10,346 nt of DNA from assembly GCA_964624465.1 (NCBI GenBank), contig CAZUZD010000224.1, forward strand, positions 1-10,346. The letters are read 5' to 3'. The position numbers and the translations under genes are program-made. Shown in pieces: positions 6,602 through 10,346 of this stretch. The notes under the pieces were generated by a model. The model worked only from the letters and a program-made list of their open reading frames with translations. It was not told the origin of the DNA and did no database searches. The DNA is from CAZUZD01 sp964624465. Its GTDB lineage: Bacteria; Planctomycetota; Planctomycetia; Isosphaerales; Isosphaeraceae. The first letter of the stretch is position 1. Each line of letters begins with the position of its first letter.

Positions 6602-8533
6602 TCAGGAGGGGTCGGCGGCGGGGCGAGCGTCGGAGGGGCGGAGGCGTCGCAGCTCCTGCTGCATCCGGTCGAGCTTGCGTTCGAGGTCGCGGATCCTGGT
6701 CTCGCCGGCCGCGCGGCTGGAGCCGGACCATCCGGCCTCGTCGACGAACACACGGTCCGAGTCGGCCGGCGCGATGGGGACGTTCTTGCCTTGCTCATCC
6801 TGCGATTCCAGGCCGAGCGCCTCGTCGGTCAGGTGCTTGCGGAGGTGGGCGATGACGGCCTCCTTGACCTCGCGGCTGGTCAGGCCGGCGACGCGGATGT
6901 CTCCATAGAAGCCCAGGCTCAGGGTGCCATCGGGCCGCACGATCCGCTCGCCGCTGATCGGCCGGCCGGGCAGAGCCTGCAGGACCTCGACCACCAGGAT
7001 GTCGCCCGGCTTGAAGCGCTCCGGCTCGGTGCTGGGGGCCTGCAGGCGACGCTCCAGATCGGCCCGGAGCCGGCGCTGCTCGCGCTGCTGCGCCAGCCCC
7101 TTCGCGTACTCGGCCCGCTGACGATCGAGCTCATGGCTGAGGGCGGTCATGACCTGCTCCCAGCGCTTCTGGGCCTGCCCATCGTCGGGGACGTCGGCGT
7201 TCTGGAGGATCGTCATCCGGTTCTGGCGGAGTTTCCGGGCCAGATCCGTGATCGATTCGCGGACCATGGCCAGCTCGTCGGCGAGCAGGTCCTCCTCCAC
7301 CTCGCTCTGCTCGCGCTGGTCGATCAGCGCCTCCCGTTCCTGGGGCGTGATGGGCGCCGTTCCGGGCGCTGCCATCAGACCCGCCGCCGCCGCGCCTTCC
7401 CCACCGAGGGCGGATCCTTGCAGCCCTCCGCCGCCACCGCCTCCGAACCCCCCACTGGCTCCAGCGCCTTGCAGCCCTCCGCCGCCACCGCCGAATCCCC
7501 CAACGGCTCCAGCGCCTTGCAGCCCTCCGCCACCGCCGCCGCGGCCTTGCAGCCCGCCGGTGGCGGGGGCGCCGACAAGAGGATCGGCGGCCGGGGCCGG
7601 GGCGGCACCCGAACCGGCACGGGCACCGGCACCGGCGGGAGCCTGGGGCCTGGCGGCGGGCGCCGGGCCGGGGCCGACGGCCTGGGTGGCGATCAGGCCG
7701 CCGCCGAGCAGGGCGGCGACGGCGGTGAGCTTCAGGGGGGCGAACCACATGGTCGGGCGAACTCCACGGGCAAGGGCGAGCGCGGCGGCCGTCGCGGTGA
7801 CGGCCGCCGAGGCGCCGGTCAGGGCATTCAAGGCGACGTTGGCGGTCTGGGCGGCGAGCGCGGCGGGCAGCACGGCCCTGGCGTCGCTGGCCAGGCTGGC
7901 GGTGATCAGGCCGGCCGGGGCGACCAGGCCGCGGCGGGTCAGTCGGTCGCGGAGGCGGTCGCGGGCCCGGGCCTGGCGGCCCTTGACGGTGCCGACCGGC
8001 CAGCCCAGCCGGCGGGCGGCCTCCTCGTGGGTCAGGCGCTGGAGGTCGCAGAGGAGCACGGGCAGGCGGTAGCGGTCGGGCAGGCGGTCCAGCTCCTCGT
8101 GCAGCAGCCGGGCCCGGTCGGGGTCGGGGCCGTCGGGCTCGGGGGCGATGGCGAGCTCCAGGGCGACCGGATCGGCCACCTCGCGGGTGCGCTGCCGACG
8201 CGCCTCGCGGTCGGCGCGGGTGGCGACGCGGACGGCGACGCGGTGGAGCCAGGGCCCGAGCCGGTCGGCGTCGCGGACCGAGCCGGCGCGGCGGGCCAGG
8301 ACGAGGAACGTGGCCTGGAAGGCGTCGTCGGCGGCGTGGGGATCGGCGACGATCCGTCGGCAGACGGCGCGGACCATGGGCCCGTGGGCCTGGACGAGGG
8401 CGCCGAAGGCGGCCTCGTCGCGGTGGCGGCGGAAGCGGTCGAGCAGTTGGGCGTCGGAGCAGGCGGCCAGGGTGCCGGTGTGCGCGACCGCTTCGAGGTG
8501 ACGGGCGACCACGGCCCAGACGCTGCGCGACAT
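6602..8533 (-). CDS. ECF sigma factor fused to membrane segment, Gly-rich repeat linker, coiled coil and Poly_export-like domain (copy B)
   Basis: This 643-residue paralogue of copy A has the same order of parts. Sigma region 2 (about 27-107) differs from copy A at only three positions. Region 4 is at about 142-199 with helix-turn-helix LTHEEAARRLGWPVGTVKGR. A hydrophobic Ala-rich segment ends in LKLTAVAALLGGGLIATQ (268-285). The linker holds LQG-glycine repeats (327-373), followed by a coiled coil (396-498) and a Poly_export-like region (505-568: RFKPGDILVVEV, VRPDGTLSLGFYGDIRVAGL). The phrase SDRVFVDEA (592-600) looks like the lead-in to an SLBB domain that is otherwise absent; a short coiled coil (612-632) ends the protein. 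By my count the export-like part is about half identical to copy A, far less than the sigma domains. ATG 8533 is set by GGAGG with 6-base spacing and by exact agreement with copy A. The frame stays open to 9340, but that extension overlaps the divergent DUF1501 gene and is spurious. Confidence 0.87.
   Translation of the reverse strand: MSRSVWAVVARHLEAVAHTGTLAACSDAQLLDRFRRHRDEAAFGALVQAHGPMVRAVCRRIVADPHAADDAFQATFLVLARRAGSVRDADRLGPWLHRVAVRVATRADREARRQRTREVADPVALELAIAPEPDGPDPDRARLLHEELDRLPDRYRLPVLLCDLQRLTHEEAARRLGWPVGTVKGRQARARDRLRDRLTRRGLVAPAGLITASLASDARAVLPAALAAQTANVALNALTGASAAVTATAAALALARGVRPTMWFAPLKLTAVAALLGGGLIATQAVGPGPAPAARPQAPAGAGARAGSGAAPAPAADPLVGAPATGGLQGRGGGGGGLQGAGAVGGFGGGGGGLQGAGASGGFGGGGGGGLQGSALGGEGAAAAGLMAAPGTAPITPQEREALIDQREQSEVEEDLLADELAMVRESITDLARKLRQNRMTILQNADVPDDGQAQKRWEQVMTALSHELDRQRAEYAKGLAQQREQRRLRADLERRLQAPSTEPERFKPGDILVVEVLQALPGRPISGERIVRPDGTLSLGFYGDIRVAGLTSREVKEAVIAHLRKHLTDEALGLESQDEQGKNVPIAPADSDRVFVDEAGWSGSSRAAGETRIRDLERKLDRMQQELRRLRPSDARPAADPS
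7416..7560 (-). repeat. In-frame minisatellite encoding the LQG/glycine linker of copy B
   Basis: On the + strand, CCTTGCAGCCCTCCGCC starts at 7416, 7467 and 7515, and a shorter match starts at 7545. This gives units of 51, 48 and 30 bp, all multiples of three. They encode glycine runs punctuated by LQG and AGA(S/V)GGF. Unit number can therefore change without a frameshift, altering only the spacing between membrane segment and coiled coil. Confidence 0.75.
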
Positions 8534-8544
8534 CCGATTCCTCC

Positions 8545-8584
8545 GACCCGACCCGACCCGACCCGACCCGGCCCGATCCGGCCC
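8545..8584. repeat. Pentanucleotide tandem repeat in the leader of sigma copy B
   Basis: Five perfect GACCC units (8545-8569) are followed by three degenerate ones (GGCCC, GATCC, GGCCC). They sit directly upstream of the GGAGG ribosome binding site of copy B and downstream of its candidate promoter, so they would be transcribed in the 5' leader as GGGTC repeats. Copy A lacks them. Confidence 0.7.
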
Positions 8585-8628
8585 GCGGCCCCCGCGTCCG
8601 GCCACCCGCCGCGACACCGCACTACCTG

Positions 8629-8670
8629 ATGAGAGCCTCGGCCGGCCCCGGCGGTTACAACTTTCTGCCC
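8629..8670 (-). promoter_or_regulatory. Candidate autoregulatory ECF promoter of sigma copy B
   Basis: This is the same 42-bp block as upstream of copy A, with two differences. TGTAACC (8659-8653) and CTCTCAT (8635-8629) are again 17 bp apart. Here the block lies 95 bp before the start codon rather than 57 bp, so conservation is not explained by distance from the coding region alone. It could also influence the divergent DUF1501 gene, whose start is 128 bp away. Confidence 0.6.
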
Positions 8671-8727
8671 CGCCGGGCGGTTTTCGCAACGGCGGTTCGG
8701 ACTTGGCGGCCGGCCCCGGCGTGGGGT

Positions 8728-8752
8728 ATGGTTTGTTAAACGTTTGCGTAAC
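8728..8752 (+). promoter_or_regulatory. AT-rich island, possible promoter or operator of the DUF1501 gene
   Basis: TATGGTTTGTTAAACGTTTG and the following CGTAAC stand out as the most AT-rich run near any start in this GC-rich window. It contains the palindromes GTTTGTTAAAC and AAACGTTT and lies about 50-70 bp upstream of the DUF1501 start. I cannot assign -35/-10 boxes with confidence. Confidence 0.3.
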
Positions 8753-8798
8753 GGCGGGCCCGGCCACGGGTCCGGGGGCGCGACGGGGAGGCTGGGCC

Positions 8799-10142
8799 AT
8801 GCTGACGATCCGGGGCCAGGCGAGCGGTGGGCGGTTCTGCGACGGGGTCTCCCGCCGGGACTTCTTGCGGGTCGGCGGCCTGGCGATGGGCGGCCTGAGC
8901 CTGCCGCAATTGCTGGCCGCCGAGGCGCGGGCCGGCACGCGGGCGAAGCGCCATAAGGCGATCATCATGGTCTTCCTGCCCGGCGGCCCGCCGCACCAGG
9001 ACATGGTCGACCTGAAGCCGAACGCCCCCGAGGGCATCCGCGGCGAGTTCAAGCCGATCGCCACCAACGTGCCCGGCCTGGACATCTGCGAGCTGATGCC
9101 GCGGCTGGCGACGATGGCCGACAAGTACTCGGTGCTGCGCACGATCGTCGGCGCCCGGGGCGAGCACGCGGCCGTGCAGTGCCTGACGGGGTTCCCCGAG
9201 CAGATCAGCAAGGTGCAGGGCGGCCGGCCGGCGATTGGCTCGATCCTCTCGTACCTGCAGGGGCCGGTCGACCCGGCTGTGCCGCCGTTCGTGGGGCTGT
9301 CCCCCTCGATGGGCCACCGCCCCTGGGCCGACAACGGCAACCCCGGCTACCTGGGCCTGGCCCACGGCCCGTTCACCCCCAACGGCGACGACCTGTCGGC
9401 GCTCAAGCCCGAGGGCCTCACGATCGACCGCCTGGGCGGCCGCAAGAGCCTGCAGGGGCAGCTCGACGACCTGCGCCGGGACATCGACCGCAGCGGCAGC
9501 CTCGCCGGCCTCGACGCCTTCAACCGCCAGGCCTTCGACATCCTCGCCTCCAGCAAGCTGGCCGAGGCGCTCGACGTGAGCCGGGAGGACCCGAAGCTCC
9601 GCGAGCGCTACGGCATCGGCGACATGAAGCCGGTCGACGACGGCGGCCCCTGCTGCATGGACCACTTCCTGATGGCCCGCCGGCTGGTCGAGGCCGGCGC
9701 GCGGTGCGTGACCCTCGGCTTCGGCCGCTGGGACTACCACGACCGCAACTTCGCCCAGTGCCGCGAGCGCCTGCCCAAGCTGGACATGGCGCTCTCGGCC
9801 CTGATCGAGGACCTGCACGCCCGCGGCATGGCCGACGACGTGACGGTCATCTGCTGGGGGGAATTCGGCCGCACGCCGCAGATCAACGCGGCGGCCGGTC
9901 GCGACCACTGGCCGCAGAACAACTGCGCCATCATCGCCGGCGGCGGCCTCCGCGGCGGCCAGGTCGTCGGCCAGACCACCAAGGGCGCCGAGGTGCCCAG
10001 GGACCGGCCGATCACCTTCCAGGAGGTCTTCGCCACCCTCTACCACGCCCTCGGCGTCGACCCCGACAGCACCGTGCCCGACCGCGGCCAGCGCCCCATG
10101 CGCCTGCTCGACGAGCTCGCCCCGATGCGCGAGCTGATCTGA
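8799..10142 (+). CDS. DUF1501 family protein with Tat signal peptide
   Basis: This 447-residue protein belongs to the DUF1501 family, part of the alkaline phosphatase/sulfatase-like superfamily and greatly expanded in Planctomycetes. The N-terminus has a twin-arginine motif, SRRDFLRVG (residues 18-26), then a hydrophobic stretch (GGLAMGGLSLPQLLAAEARA, 26-45), indicating export of a folded protein by Tat. Family hallmarks are IIMVFLPGGPPHQDMVDLKP (55-74), LRTIVGARGEHA, WGEFGRTPQIN (353-363) and GRDHWPQNNCAI (367-378), where the Asp/His residues resemble metal ligands of the superfamily. The enzymatic activity is unknown. ATG 8799 has GGGGAGG 7 bases upstream and puts the Tat motif at the usual place; the open frame from 8703 adds 32 residues with no family features. 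Such genes often sit next to a DUF1549/DUF1553 (PSD1) gene; none is in this window, though one could lie downstream. It is divergent from sigma copy B. Confidence 0.92.
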   Translation: MLTIRGQASGGRFCDGVSRRDFLRVGGLAMGGLSLPQLLAAEARAGTRAKRHKAIIMVFLPGGPPHQDMVDLKPNAPEGIRGEFKPIATNVPGLDICELMPRLATMADKYSVLRTIVGARGEHAAVQCLTGFPEQISKVQGGRPAIGSILSYLQGPVDPAVPPFVGLSPSMGHRPWADNGNPGYLGLAHGPFTPNGDDLSALKPEGLTIDRLGGRKSLQGQLDDLRRDIDRSGSLAGLDAFNRQAFDILASSKLAEALDVSREDPKLRERYGIGDMKPVDDGGPCCMDHFLMARRLVEAGARCVTLGFGRWDYHDRNFAQCRERLPKLDMALSALIEDLHARGMADDVTVICWGEFGRTPQINAAAGRDHWPQNNCAIIAGGGLRGGQVVGQTTKGAEVPRDRPITFQEVFATLYHALGVDPDSTVPDRGQRPMRLLDELAPMRELI

Positions 10143-10200
10143 TCTGAGCCGAGCCCCGCGCCATCGCCGTTGGACCGCGTCGCGCTGATCCCCCCTGTCC

Positions 10201-10230
10201 GTAGGGCAGATCGGCGCATCGTCATCCGCC
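10201..10230 (+). repeat. Decayed REP-like element downstream of the DUF1501 gene
   Basis: It begins GTAGGGC and ends CGTCATCCGCC like the element at 3780, and the likeness continues past the palindrome (GCCGGGTCGGA against GCGATGGGTCGGA). The left arm has a G-to-A change that breaks one stem pair and the loop has drifted. It lies 58 bp after the DUF1501 stop. The last 116 bases of the window show no further gene. Confidence 0.5.
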
Positions 10231-10346
10231 GCGCCGGGTCGGAAGCCCTCCGAGGCCGGGTCAGATGGGCCGGGCTGGGCCGGGGTGCCCGGGTTCCGCC
10301 GTGCGGAGCCCCGCTACCGGCCCCCCCGCCCCCGATCATAGCCAGT

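Noticed and set aside
4061..8533. Composite transposon formed by the two near-identical sigma genes and the repeats between them
   Set aside because: No transposase or recombinase is encoded in the window and no target-site duplications were seen; simple tandem duplication explains it better.
3767..8629. A 1620-codon open frame on the + strand antisense to both sigma genes
   Set aside because: Its translation is a low-complexity Gly/Ala/Val/Arg shadow of the opposite codons, it runs straight through repeats and intergenic DNA, and both - strand genes have clear domains and ribosome binding sites. Long antisense frames are expected at this GC content.
8534..9340. N-terminal extension of sigma copy B to 9340
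   Set aside because: The extra 269 codons overlap the 5' part of the DUF1501 gene, lack sigma features, and the GGAGG-ATG at 8533 matches the start of copy A exactly.

Overview
The window is very GC-rich (roughly 70% or more by eye). It carries genes typical of Planctomycetes, and within that phylum most likely the Isosphaeraceae/Gemmatales side. The evidence is two ECF sigma factors with long C-terminal membrane extensions, a Tat-exported DUF1501 protein, and a glycine-rich tail ending in FGGGGGGGFR. The taxonomic call is inference from gene types and composition; no rRNA or other marker is present.

Layout. On the + strand, positions 2-1261 hold the 3' end of an AsmA-like envelope protein cut by the window edge. 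It is followed by a TPR protein (1359-2663) and an alpha/beta hydrolase (2929-3750). A 310-bp gap (3751-4060) between convergent genes is filled with palindromic repeats. Two tandem paralogous genes then lie on the - strand (5983-4061 and 8533-6602). Each encodes an N-terminal ECF sigma factor, a hydrophobic membrane segment, a low-complexity linker, a coiled coil, and a region resembling the N-terminal domain of Wza-type polysaccharide export proteins (Poly_export). The 618 bp between them hold a promoter-like block for the downstream copy, a cluster of REP-like repeats and a strong hairpin. Divergent from the second sigma gene, on the + strand, is a DUF1501 gene (8799-10142). The window ends in a repeat-containing intergenic stretch.

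How the genes may work together. The two sigma factors have almost identical DNA-binding domains but clearly diverged extracytoplasmic parts. Both genes are preceded by the same 42-bp block (40 of 42 bases identical), which contains a possible ECF promoter (TGTAACC, 17 bp, CTCTCAT on the - strand). The reading I favour is a duplicated transmembrane regulator in which two different envelope inputs feed the same promoter set, including the sigma genes themselves. No separate anti-sigma gene is visible, so the C-terminal extension may do that job in cis. The other genes look like ordinary chromosomal neighbours and I see no evidence that they are co-regulated with the pair.

The second theme is a family of 30-bp intergenic palindromes. 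They start with GTAG (once GGAG), the signature tetranucleotide of REP elements. They occur in three gaps, with base changes that keep the stem paired.
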